Positions 8,353 through 15,917 of a stretch of DNA of 64,000 nt are shown one piece after another (the stretch's first letter is position 1; each line of letters begins with the position of its first letter). Under the pieces are notes generated by a model that saw only the letters and a list, made by a program, of their open reading frames with translations, made no database searches and was not told the origin of the DNA. The stretch lies in contig JAHREJ010000012.1 in NCBI GenBank assembly GCA_021733645.1, positions 31,556 through 95,555 on the forward strand, in the 5' to 3' direction. The position numbers and the translations under genes are program-made. The DNA comes from Bacillus subtilis subsp. subtilis (GTDB lineage: Bacteria > Pseudomonadota > Gammaproteobacteria > Xanthomonadales > Xanthomonadaceae).

Positions 8353-9093
8353 TCAAAACATGTGCAACCCACCGTTCACCGCGTAGTCGGCACCGGTCAC
8401 ATAGGCCGCATCGTCCGACGCCAGCCACGCGCACAGGCTGGCCACTTCCTCCGGCTTGCCCAGGCGGCGGATCGGCACCGAACCGGCCAACCGGTCCAGC
8501 ACGTCCGGCGGGAAACTGCTGATCGACTGGCTGGCGATGTAGCCGGGCGAAATCGTATTGACCGTCACCCCGCGCGCAGCCACCTCATTGGCCAACGCCC
8601 GGCTGAAGCCGTGCATCGCCGCCTTGGCGGTGGCGAAGTTGACCTGGCCGATCTGGCCCTTGTGCGCGCTCACCGAGCCGATGTTGACGATGCGGCCCCA
8701 GCCGCGGGCGGTCATGCCCTCGATCACCTGCTTGGTGATGTTGAACAGCGCATGCAGGTTCGAGCCCATCACCGCGTTCCAGTCGTCCGGGCTCATCTGC
8801 CGGAACAGCACGTCGCGGCTGCCGCCGGCGTTGTTGACCAGCACGTCGATCTCGCCAACCTCGGCTTTGACCTTGGCAAAGGCGGCCACGGTGGAGGCCC
8901 AGTCGGCGGCATTGCCTTCGGAGGCAATGAAATCAAAGCCCAGCTCGCGCTGTTCGCGCAGCCAGCCGGCCTTGCGCGGTGACGCCGGCGCGCAGCCGGC
9001 CACCACGGTGTGGCCATTGCGGGCCAGCTTCTGGCAGATGGCAGTGCCAACACTGCCCATGCCGCTGGTGATGTAAGCGATGCGTAAAGTCAT
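8353..9093 (-). CDS. SDR family oxidoreductase, acetoacetyl-CoA reductase (PhbB/PhaB)-like, catalytic Tyr replaced
   Basis: A 246-residue short-chain dehydrogenase closest by eye to NADPH-dependent acetoacetyl-CoA reductases of polyhydroxybutyrate synthesis (GQIGQVNFATAKAAMHGF, ending NGGLHMF). The nucleotide-binding motif is TSGMGSVG rather than the usual TGGxGGIG, and the NNAG motif is present. The catalytic serine is at 140, but the YxxxK tyrosine is Phe-153 (codon TTC), with Lys-157 kept. This may abolish or change reductase chemistry. The gene lies 25 bases after the CitMHS gene with an AGGAG ribosome site, so it is the last gene of the porin-symporter operon. No other PHB genes are nearby. 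Confidence 0.8.
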   Translation of the reverse strand: MTLRIAYITSGMGSVGTAICQKLARNGHTVVAGCAPASPRKAGWLREQRELGFDFIASEGNAADWASTVAAFAKVKAEVGEIDVLVNNAGGSRDVLFRQMSPDDWNAVMGSNLHALFNITKQVIEGMTARGWGRIVNIGSVSAHKGQIGQVNFATAKAAMHGFSRALANEVAARGVTVNTISPGYIASQSISSFPPDVLDRLAGSVPIRRLGKPEEVASLCAWLASDDAAYVTGADYAVNGGLHMF

Positions 9094-9118
9094 TGCAGGA
9101 CGCTCCTAGGTGAGCCGA

Positions 9119-10450
9119 TCAGGACGCGAAGGGATACAGGCCGAACAACAGCCCGCCGATCATCAACAGCAGCGAAATGGCCACGGCCCACTTCAGGGTG
9201 AATTTCTGGTGGTCGGCAAACTCGACCTTGGCCAGCCCCACCAGCAGGTAGGTGGACGGCACCAGCGGGCTGAGCAGGTGCACCGGCTGCCCGGCCAGCG
9301 AGGCGCGCGCCATTTCCACCGGAGTGATGCCGTAGTTGCCCGCCGCCTCGGACAGGATCGGCAGCACGCCGAAGTAGAAGGCGTCGTTGGACATGAAGAA
9401 GGTGAACGGCATCGAGGCGATGGCGGTGATCACCGCCAGGTACGGGCCCCAGCTGTCGGGGATGATTGCCAGGAAGCTGTGCGACATCGCCTCCACCATG
9501 CCGGTGTTGTTGAGGATGCCGGTAAAGATGCCGGCGGCGAAGATCAGCGCCACCACCGACAGCACGCTGCCGGCGTGGCTGACCACGCGGCGGCGCTGCT
9601 CGGCCAGGTTGGGGTAGTTGATCACCAGCGCGATCGCAAAGCCGATCATGAACAGCACCGGCATCGGCAGCACGCCGATGATCAGCGCGGTCATCAGCGC
9701 CACGGTCAGCGCCAGGTTCACCCACAACAGCTTCGGCCGCTTGGTGTCTTCGGCGTCTTCCACGGTCGGCAGGGCGCTGCCGTCATCGGACACGCTGTTG
9801 TCCATCCAGCTGCCACCCTGCGGCAGGGTCACCACGCCCAACCGGCGGCGCTCCTTCAGGCCCAGGTACCAGGCCAGCAGCAGCACGCCGGCACAGGCGA
9901 TCACCATCGAGGGAATCAGCGGCACGAACACGTCGGCCGGGTCCACGTGCAGCGCCGTGGCCGCGCGCGCGGTCGGCCCGCCCCACGGGGTGAGGTTCAT
10001 CACCCCACCGGCCAGGATGGTCACGCAGGTCATGTTCAAGGCGTTCATGCCCAGCCGCTGGTACAGCGGCAGCATCGCCGACACGGTGATCATGTAAGTA
10101 GTCGAACCATCGCCATCGAGCGAGATCAGCATCGCCAGGATCGCCGTACCCAGCACGATCTTCATCGGGTCGCCCTTGACGAAGCGCAGGATGATCCGCA
10201 CCAGCGGGTCGAACAGGCCTGCATCGATCATCACCCCGAAATACAGGATGGCGAACATCAACATCACGCCGGTGGGCGCGATCTTCTTGATGCCTTCCAG
10301 CATCATTTCGTCGATACCGGCACCGAAGCCACCGATCAACGCGAAGATGATCGGGATGGTGATCAGGGCAACGAGGGGCGACAGCCGTTTGCTCATGATC
10401 AAGTACATGAACGTAATGACCATGCCAAAGCCGAGGATGCTGAGCATCAT
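9119..10450 (-). CDS. CitMHS-family citrate/metal:H+ symporter
   Basis: A 443-residue inner-membrane protein with about 11-12 hydrophobic segments and family hallmarks: DGDGSTTYMITVSAMLPLY near residue 115, GGVMNLTPWGGPTARAA near 150, and FFMSNDAFYFGVLPIL near 355. CitM/CitH proteins import citrate as a complex with Mg2+ or Ca2+-type cations plus protons. A hydrophilic loop (about residues 205-235) splits the two halves. It sits between a porin and an SDR gene with gaps of 37 and 25 bases, and its operon is divergent from a TctD/TctE-type two-component system, which supports tricarboxylate uptake. The second Met may be the real start (one residue later). Confidence 0.88.
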   Translation of the reverse strand: MMLSILGFGMVITFMYLIMSKRLSPLVALITIPIIFALIGGFGAGIDEMMLEGIKKIAPTGVMLMFAILYFGVMIDAGLFDPLVRIILRFVKGDPMKIVLGTAILAMLISLDGDGSTTYMITVSAMLPLYQRLGMNALNMTCVTILAGGVMNLTPWGGPTARAATALHVDPADVFVPLIPSMVIACAGVLLLAWYLGLKERRRLGVVTLPQGGSWMDNSVSDDGSALPTVEDAEDTKRPKLLWVNLALTVALMTALIIGVLPMPVLFMIGFAIALVINYPNLAEQRRRVVSHAGSVLSVVALIFAAGIFTGILNNTGMVEAMSHSFLAIIPDSWGPYLAVITAIASMPFTFFMSNDAFYFGVLPILSEAAGNYGITPVEMARASLAGQPVHLLSPLVPSTYLLVGLAKVEFADHQKFTLKWAVAISLLLMIGGLLFGLYPFAS

Positions 10451-10487
10451 CTGCAGACTCCTGAAGAGGTGGTGCGGAAAGAAAGGA

Positions 10488-11672
10488 TCAGAAATCGAAC
10501 TGCAGGCGGCCGGTGACGGCGCGGGTGCGGTCCAGGGTGGTGGCGGCCAGGCGGTCGCGGTTGCGGCTTTCGATCAGGTTGAGCATGAAGCGCAGGTTCG
10601 GGCGCATGTACCAGTTGCCGCCCAGCGTCCACGCCTCGGTCTGCGCATCACGCAGGTCCGGCTGGCCGATCAGGTGCTGGTCGCCGCGCATCTGGTCGTA
10701 GCGCAGCGCCAGCTCGAACGCGCCAGCGGCGTGCTGGAAGTCCTTGACCCGGCCGAAGCGGCCGGTCTTGCGGTCGTACACGCGTGATTCGCCGGTCACA
10801 AACCAGCTCACCAGACCGTAGCCGGCCATGACCTTGCCGCGCTGGCTGCCGTCGTCGAAGGTGGCGCCGCTGAACTCGCCCTGCCACGACAGCGGGCCGC
10901 GCACCTGCGCGTACTCCAGCGACCACTTGTTGACATCGGTATCGCGCCCGGACGAGAAATCCACCAGGGTCAGGCGGCTGTTGTCGGACAGGTGGCCAGC
11001 CGGACGCGGGCGGATGCGCAGCGCCGGCACGCCGTTGGCACCGGGGTTGTCATAGCGCTCATGGGCCAGCGACAGACCCAGGTGCAGTACATCGCCAGCG
11101 GTGGCGCCCGGGGCCCATGTGGCGCGGCCACCGGCGGCGCGGCCCTTGACCTGCCAGGCGTCGATGCTTTCCAGGCTGTAGGCGCTGGCCGCCCAGGTCA
11201 TGTCGCCACGGGCGGCCTGCCAGGACGCACCCAGACGGTACAGCGGGGCCAGCGTGGTGCCGGCGTTGCCGCGCTCCAGGAAGGTGCCGTAGTTGGAACT
11301 GGTGCGGTCATCCAGCGAGAAGAACTGCTTGAACTGACCCACGGTGAGCTTGCCGGCGTCGCCGAAGCTGCGGCTGACATACACGTCCTTGGCCTCGACC
11401 CGGTCGCCGGAAAAATCGGCTTCCAGCTTGTAGTCCACCGCGAAGAACCTGCCGGACACGTCCAGCCAGGCGCGGCGGATCTCGGTGTCGTCCTTGTTCG
11501 GGGTGCCGCGGCCGTCGTTGCTGAAATCGGCGAAATCCAGGTGCAGGCGGCCGCCCACGCTGGCGGTGACCGGGCGGTCGTCGGCGTTGTCCTCGGCGGC
11601 CCAGAGCGGGGCGGACAGCAGCAACAGGGTGCAGGTGGCCGGCATGCGCCAGCGCAGTGAGTTCAGTTCCAC
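10488..11672 (-). CDS. OprO/OprP-type outer-membrane porin
   Basis: A 394-residue porin of the phosphate-selective porin O/P fold, although members of this family also carry organic acids. A signal peptide ends near WAAED; the body has alternating beta-strand pattern, an N-terminal GGRLHLDFADF strand, an EIRRAWLDVSGRFF segment typical of this family, and a C-terminal aromatic residue (LQFDF). The GTG start at 11672 is chosen because a strong GGGAGG precedes it by four bases; upstream residues lack a ribosome site. First gene of the porin-symporter-SDR operon, so it likely admits citrate or a similar anion to the periplasm. Confidence 0.88.
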   Translation of the reverse strand: MELNSLRWRMPATCTLLLLSAPLWAAEDNADDRPVTASVGGRLHLDFADFSNDGRGTPNKDDTEIRRAWLDVSGRFFAVDYKLEADFSGDRVEAKDVYVSRSFGDAGKLTVGQFKQFFSLDDRTSSNYGTFLERGNAGTTLAPLYRLGASWQAARGDMTWAASAYSLESIDAWQVKGRAAGGRATWAPGATAGDVLHLGLSLAHERYDNPGANGVPALRIRPRPAGHLSDNSRLTLVDFSSGRDTDVNKWSLEYAQVRGPLSWQGEFSGATFDDGSQRGKVMAGYGLVSWFVTGESRVYDRKTGRFGRVKDFQHAAGAFELALRYDQMRGDQHLIGQPDLRDAQTEAWTLGGNWYMRPNLRFMLNLIESRNRDRLAATTLDRTRAVTGRLQFDF

Positions 11673-11856
11673 GGACCCTCCCAGGTGCACGTTGGTGCGG
11701 TGTTGTCGTCAAAGGCACCGCAACCGGCGGCGACGCGATGGCGCAGCCTAGTGCGCGGATGCTGTCATCCACCTGTCAGGGGTTTGTGCACTGCAGCGAA
11801 GCCCACGGACGCGGCCGCTCGCGCTAGCATTCGTGCACCTTCGACGAATCCGACCG
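11673..11856. promoter_or_regulatory. Divergent control region of the citrate-type operon and tctDE operon
   Basis: 184 bases separate the two divergent operons, so promoters and the response-regulator binding sites should lie here. A direct near-repeat (CTGTCATCCACCTGTCAGGG, 11761-11780) contains two CTGTCA/CCTGTCA units about 10-11 bases apart, as expected for tandem sites of an OmpR-type regulator, but this is only a guess. Confidence 0.35.
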
Positions 11857-12555
11857 ATGCGCCTGCTGCTGGTGGAAGACAACCCGGACCTGGCCGATGC
11901 CATCGTCCGCCGCATGCGCCGCAGTGGCCACGCGGTGGACTGGCAGTGCGACGGCCTGGCCGCAGCCAGCGTGCTGCGCTACCAGCGCTTTGACCTGGTG
12001 GTGCTGGATATCGGCCTGCCCACGCTGGACGGCCTGCGCGTGCTGGCCGGCATGCGCGAGCGCGGCGACAGCACCCCGGTGCTGATGCTGACCGCACGCG
12101 ATGGCATCGAAGACCGGGTGCAGGCGCTGGACGTGGGCGCTGACGATTACCTGGGCAAGCCCTTCGACTTCCGCGAATTCGAAGCGCGCTGCCGGGTGCT
12201 GCTGCGGCGTACCCGCGGCCAGGCCAGCGAGGTGGTGCAGATCGGCCGCTTCCAGTTCGACAACGCCTCGCACCGGGTCAGCCTGGACGGGCAGCCGATC
12301 GAGCTGCCCAACCGCGAGTTCCGGCTGCTGGAAATCCTGATGGGTCGGCTGGGCCAGGTGGTGGGCAAGGACGAGATCGGCAATGGCCTGTTCGGCTTCG
12401 ACGACGAGGCCGGCCCCAACGCGATCGAACTCTATGTGGGCCGCCTGCGCCGCAAGTTGGCCGAGGCACCGCTGCGGATCGTCACCGTGCGTGGCAGCGG
12501 CTACCTGCTGGAGGCCATTGAAGGGGCCAACGGCGCGGCAGACGATGGCGACTGA
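11857..12555 (+). CDS. tctD: TctD-like OmpR/PhoB-family response regulator
   Basis: A 232-residue regulator. The receiver domain begins at MRLLLVEDNPDLADAI with the acidic pair near residues 8-9, phospho-acceptor Asp-51 in VVLDIGLP, and Lys in the GKPF motif near residue 101. The C-terminal winged helix (residues 130-225) ends with the ELYVGRLRRKL recognition region and VRGSGYLL. TctD proteins activate tricarboxylate transport genes. The start is MRLLLVED, eight codons into a longer frame. It overlaps the kinase gene by 11 bases, and divergent porin-citM genes are the expected targets. Confidence 0.88.
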   Translation: MRLLLVEDNPDLADAIVRRMRRSGHAVDWQCDGLAAASVLRYQRFDLVVLDIGLPTLDGLRVLAGMRERGDSTPVLMLTARDGIEDRVQALDVGADDYLGKPFDFREFEARCRVLLRRTRGQASEVVQIGRFQFDNASHRVSLDGQPIELPNREFRLLEILMGRLGQVVGKDEIGNGLFGFDDEAGPNAIELYVGRLRRKLAEAPLRIVTVRGSGYLLEAIEGANGAADDGD

Positions 12556-13927
12556 TCCGCGCACGTCCGGCTCGATCCGGCACACCCTCTGGCTGTATCT
12601 GGGTGCATTCCTGGCGCTGTTCGCCGTGGCCCTGCTGTTCGGCGCGCGCGCCTACGGGCAGCGTGCGGCCAACCGGTCCTACGACCACCTGCTGGTGTCT
12701 TCGGCGTTGTCGATCATCGATTCGGTGGCGCTGGTGGACGCACAGTGGCAGGTGGACCTGCCGTATGCGGCGCTGGACCTGCTGGCGATGGCGCCGGAGG
12801 ACCGGGTGTTCTACCGGGTCTCCAATGCGCGCGGCGAGACGGTCACCGGCTATGCCGACCTGCCCACGCCACCGCACCCGCCCAGCGATCGCCCGCAGTT
12901 GTTCGATGCCCCCTACAGCGGCGAGCAGGTACGTTTCGTGGTGGTGGCGCGGCGGGTGTCTTCCCCTTCGGCGCAGGGCGAGGTGCGCGTGCAGGTCGGC
13001 CAGACCCGGCGCGCCCGCGAAGCGCTGGCCCAGGACATGGTCAACCGGGCGCTGGCCGCGATCGCGGTGCTGTCGCTGCTGTCGCTGGCCCTGGTCGGCC
13101 TTGGCGTGCACCGCGCGCTGCGCCCGCTGGTGCGCATGGAGCGTGAGCTGGCACGGCGCGAGCCGTCCGATCTGAAGCCATTGGATACCCGGGTGCCGCG
13201 CGAAATGGACAAGATGGTGGGCGCGTTGAACCACTTCATGGGGCGGCTGTCGAGCAGCAACGAAACGTTGCGCGCGTTCATGGGCGACGCCGCGCACCAG
13301 ATGCGCACGCCGCTGGCGGCGCTGCGCGCGCAGGCCCAGCTGGCGCTGGACGAGGAAGATCCCGAGGACATGCGGCGCAGCCTGCACGCCATCGAACGCA
13401 ACGCCACCCACATGAGCCGGCTGCTCAACCAGCTGCTCAGCGACGCCAGCGTGATCCACCGCGCCAATCTGCAGCGCTTCGCCCCGGTGGACCTGGCCGA
13501 GACGGTGCACCAGGCACTGCATGAGGCCTTGCCGCAGGCCCTGCCGGCACCCCGTGTGCAGTTGGCGGTGAGCGCGCAGGCTGCCTGGGTGCACGGCGAT
13601 GCGCTGTTGCTGCGCGAGGCGATCAAGAACCTCATCGACAACGCCCTCAAGTACGGTGGCGACGGTGCGTTGCAGGTGGCGCTCACCGAAGAGCCCGGGC
13701 GCTGGGTGTTGACCATCGCCGACCACGGCCCGGGTATTGCCGCCGCCGATGCCGAGCGCGTGTTCGAGCGGTTCGCACGCGGCGAAGGGGCGGCCGCCGG
13801 CGGGGCCGGGCTGGGCCTGGCAATCGTCAAGCGCGTGGTCGACAGCCACGGCGGCCAGATCGACCTGAGCAATCGTATTGGCGGGGGCCTGGTGGCCACC
13901 GTCCGCCTGCCGAGGATGCACGCATGA
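12545..13927 (+). CDS. tctE: TctE-like sensor histidine kinase
   Basis: A 460-residue membrane kinase: TM1 about residues 14-34, a periplasmic domain (about 35-165, like the N-terminal sensor of TctE/QseC-type kinases), TM2 about 168-188, HAMP-like linker, dimerisation H-box GDAAHQMRTPLAAL with His-251, N-box NLIDNALKYGG, G1 DHGPGIA and G2 GGAGLGLAIVK. It is translated from an ATG overlapping the end of the regulator gene and itself overlaps the following binding-protein gene (ATGA), so all three proteins are coupled. TctE senses tricarboxylates in relatives; the actual ligand here is inferred from gene context. Confidence 0.88.
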   Translation: MATDPRTSGSIRHTLWLYLGAFLALFAVALLFGARAYGQRAANRSYDHLLVSSALSIIDSVALVDAQWQVDLPYAALDLLAMAPEDRVFYRVSNARGETVTGYADLPTPPHPPSDRPQLFDAPYSGEQVRFVVVARRVSSPSAQGEVRVQVGQTRRAREALAQDMVNRALAAIAVLSLLSLALVGLGVHRALRPLVRMERELARREPSDLKPLDTRVPREMDKMVGALNHFMGRLSSSNETLRAFMGDAAHQMRTPLAALRAQAQLALDEEDPEDMRRSLHAIERNATHMSRLLNQLLSDASVIHRANLQRFAPVDLAETVHQALHEALPQALPAPRVQLAVSAQAAWVHGDALLLREAIKNLIDNALKYGGDGALQVALTEEPGRWVLTIADHGPGIAAADAERVFERFARGEGAAAGGAGLGLAIVKRVVDSHGGQIDLSNRIGGGLVATVRLPRMHA

Positions 13928-14979
13928 AGCGATGGTGGCTGCTGATGCTGCTGGCTGTGGTGGCGGGCGCGCAGGCCGCGCCCGGCGATGTGCAGCGGTT
14001 CCCGGCCAAGGGTGCGCCGGTGGCGCAGCTGCGCATCCACGGTTCGACCGATATCGAGGTGTTTGCCACGGTGATCGCCGATTACCAGCGGTTGCATCCG
14101 GGGACCGAGATCCTCTACGAGGATGTGATCACCCAGGACATCTACGCGCGCTATCTGCGCGACCGCAACGGCCCGCACGCCCCGGACATGCTGATCAGCA
14201 GCGGCATGGACCTGCAGACCAAGCTGGTCAACGATGGCCACGCGCTGGCGCACCGTTCGGCGCAGACCGATGCATTGCCGGCATGGGCGCAGTGGCGGCA
14301 CGAGGCATTCGGCATCAGCTACGAGCCGGTGGCCATCGTCTACAACACCCGCACGCTGCCGGCCGCGCGCGTGCCGCATACACGCCGCCAGCTGCTGGAA
14401 CTGCTGCGCGCCCCGGATGCGCCGTTGCAGGGCAAGGTGGGCACCTACGACGTGGAGCGCAGCAGCGTGGGCTACCTGCTGGCCACCCAGGACGGCCAGC
14501 GCGGCAGCATGGCCGGTGCGCTGCTGGGCGCGCTTGGCGACAACGGCGTGCACCTGGAGGAACGCACCGGGGTGCTGCTGGACCAGGTCAGCAGCGGCAA
14601 GCTGTCGCTGGTGTACAACGTGCTGGGCTCCTATGCACAGGCACGGATCGACGCCGGCGCGCCGTTGGGCATCGTCGAGCCGGAGGATTACACGCTGGTG
14701 GTCCTGCGTACCGCGGTGATCCCGCGCAGCAGCCGGCATCCGGAAGAAGCGCGGCGCTTCCTGGACTACCTGTTGTCGCCACGCGGCCAGCAGGTGCTCT
14801 CGCGCGAGGCGCGGCTGATGCCGATCCTGCCGGCCCAGGGCCAGCAGCGCGGGCGCTCGCCCGAACGCAGCTACCGCCCGATCCAGCTCGGCCCGGGCCT
14901 GCTGGTGTACCTGGACGGCCTCAAGCGCCGCCAGTTCCTGGACGCCTGGCGCGGCAGCATGCGGCAGCAGGTACCGTAA
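13924..14979 (+). CDS. Periplasmic extracellular solute-binding protein coupled to a two-component system
   Basis: A 351-residue exported protein with a signal peptide (MKRWWLLMLLAVVAGAQA-AP). The body has the layout of ABC-type family 1 binding proteins: LRIHGSTDIEVFATVIADYQ near the start, DMLISSGMDLQTKL, a hinge segment FGISYEPVAIVYN, and a C-terminal ARRFLDYLLSPRGQQVLSREA helix typical of iron/anion-type binders. It overlaps the kinase gene by four bases (ATGA), and no ABC permease or ATPase gene is nearby. The most economical reading is that it binds the ligand and presents it to the kinase rather than delivering it to a transporter. Ligand unknown; tricarboxylate is inferred from neighbours. 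Confidence 0.85.
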   Translation: MKRWWLLMLLAVVAGAQAAPGDVQRFPAKGAPVAQLRIHGSTDIEVFATVIADYQRLHPGTEILYEDVITQDIYARYLRDRNGPHAPDMLISSGMDLQTKLVNDGHALAHRSAQTDALPAWAQWRHEAFGISYEPVAIVYNTRTLPAARVPHTRRQLLELLRAPDAPLQGKVGTYDVERSSVGYLLATQDGQRGSMAGALLGALGDNGVHLEERTGVLLDQVSSGKLSLVYNVLGSYAQARIDAGAPLGIVEPEDYTLVVLRTAVIPRSSRHPEEARRFLDYLLSPRGQQVLSREARLMPILPAQGQQRGRSPERSYRPIQLGPGLLVYLDGLKRRQFLDAWRGSMRQQVP

Positions 14980-15049
14980 TCGCGGAGAGACGCCGGGATT
15001 ACGGTGCCTGCCGCCCGCGCATTCCACCTGAACCCCGCGCCGTTGGCGC

Positions 15050-15072
15050 GCCCCCTTCAACACGAAGGGGGC
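15050..15072 (+). terminator. Hairpin after the tctDE operon (possible weak terminator)
   Basis: A perfect 9-bp stem GCCCCCTTC/GAAGGGGGC with a 5-base loop, about 70 bases after the binding-protein gene. There is no proper U-tract after it, so termination efficiency is uncertain. Confidence 0.4.
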
Positions 15073-15120
15073 TCCTCTCCAGATGCATTCCGGGGCCGCA
15101 GGCCAACTCACACCACCCCG

Positions 15121-15186
15121 GTAGTGACGGCCGCTGGCCGTCAACCTCGGTGCAATCGGCGGCAGGGAATAACGGCCGCTGGCCGT
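15121..15186 (+). repeat. SMAG-like GTAG hairpin repeat plus a degenerate second copy
   Basis: GTAG at 15121 is followed by the stem TGACGGCC-GCT-GGCCGTCA (15125-15143). A second copy without GTAG (ACGGCC-GCT-GGCCGT) lies at 15172-15186; both continue with the same CAACCTC. The GTAG-plus-hairpin form is that of SMAG repeats, the REP-like elements of Stenotrophomonas. Confidence 0.75.
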
Positions 15187-15195
15187 CAACCTCAT

Positions 15196-15201
15196 TACAA
15201 T
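15196..15201 (+). promoter_or_regulatory. -10-like TACAAT box 7 bases before the LuxR-type regulator
   Basis: TACAAT, seven bases, then ATG at 15209, with no Shine-Dalgarno sequence. A leaderless transcript would start at or beside the ATG. Confidence 0.45.
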
Positions 15202-15208
15202 TGGACGC

Positions 15209-15871
15209 ATGAGCGAATTCACCGTCCTGATCGCCGACGACCACCCGCTGCTGCGTGCGGCGGTCGTCCATTCCCTGCGCCAGTCGCTGCCGCAGGTGCA
15301 GGTGATCGAAGTAGCCAGCGCCGCCACGCTGGAAACCGCGCTGGACCAGCACCCGGAAATCGAACTGGTTCTGCTGGACCTGACCATGCCCGGCGCGCGT
15401 GGGTTTTCCTCGCTGCTGCACGTGCGCGGCGCGCACCCGGACATCCCGGTGGTGATCGTGTCCTCCAACGACCATCCGCGCGTGATCCGTCGCGCGCAGC
15501 AGTTCGGTGCGGCCGGCTTCATCCCCAAATCCGCGCCGGCCGATGCCATCGGTCAGGCCGTGGCGACCGTGCTCGATGGCGGCGTGTGGTTTCCCGCGAT
15601 GGCGCCGGAGCGTTCCGAATCCGACGCACTGCTCGCCGCGCGCCTGGCCCAGCTCACCCCGCAGCAGTTCCGCGTGCTGCTGTACCTGGCCGACGGCCTG
15701 CTCAACAAGCAGATCGCCTACGAGTTGGGCCTGGCCGAAAACACGGTGAAGGTGCATGTCACCGCGATCCTGAAGAAACTGGAATGCCATAGCCGCACGC
15801 AGGCCGCCGTGCTGGTGAAGGCGTTGGAACCCGAAGGCGACGCCGGCGCAGGCGCAGGCCCCGACGGGTAG
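15209..15871 (+). CDS. NarL/FixJ (LuxR-type) response regulator
   Basis: A 220-residue regulator with a receiver domain (FTVLIADDHPLLR; phospho-acceptor Asp-57 in VLLDLTMPG; Lys in IPKSAP) and a C-terminal LuxR helix-turn-helix (LTPQQFRVLLYLADGLLNKQIAYELGLAENTVKVHV...). The tail after KALEPE is Gly/Ala-rich and probably disordered. It is convergent with the hybrid sensor kinase gene (46 bases between stops), which is the obvious signalling partner, and close to a porin and dctA. Expected role: activation of dicarboxylate uptake genes; this is inference from context. Confidence 0.88.
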   Translation: MSEFTVLIADDHPLLRAAVVHSLRQSLPQVQVIEVASAATLETALDQHPEIELVLLDLTMPGARGFSSLLHVRGAHPDIPVVIVSSNDHPRVIRRAQQFGAAGFIPKSAPADAIGQAVATVLDGGVWFPAMAPERSESDALLAARLAQLTPQQFRVLLYLADGLLNKQIAYELGLAENTVKVHVTAILKKLECHSRTQAAVLVKALEPEGDAGAGAGPDG

Positions 15872-15917
15872 CGCCGATGGTGGGTCCGGGTCACCGGATC
15901 GATGCCACCCTTGATTG

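Noticed and set aside
10488..11672. Calling the porin phosphate-specific
   Set aside because: The fold is that of OprO/OprP, but neighbours are organic-acid genes and no phosphate genes are near, so specificity was not assigned.
14999..15790. 263-codon minus-strand ORF opposite the LuxR-type regulator
   Set aside because: Antisense shadow that also crosses the SMAG repeats; no motif.
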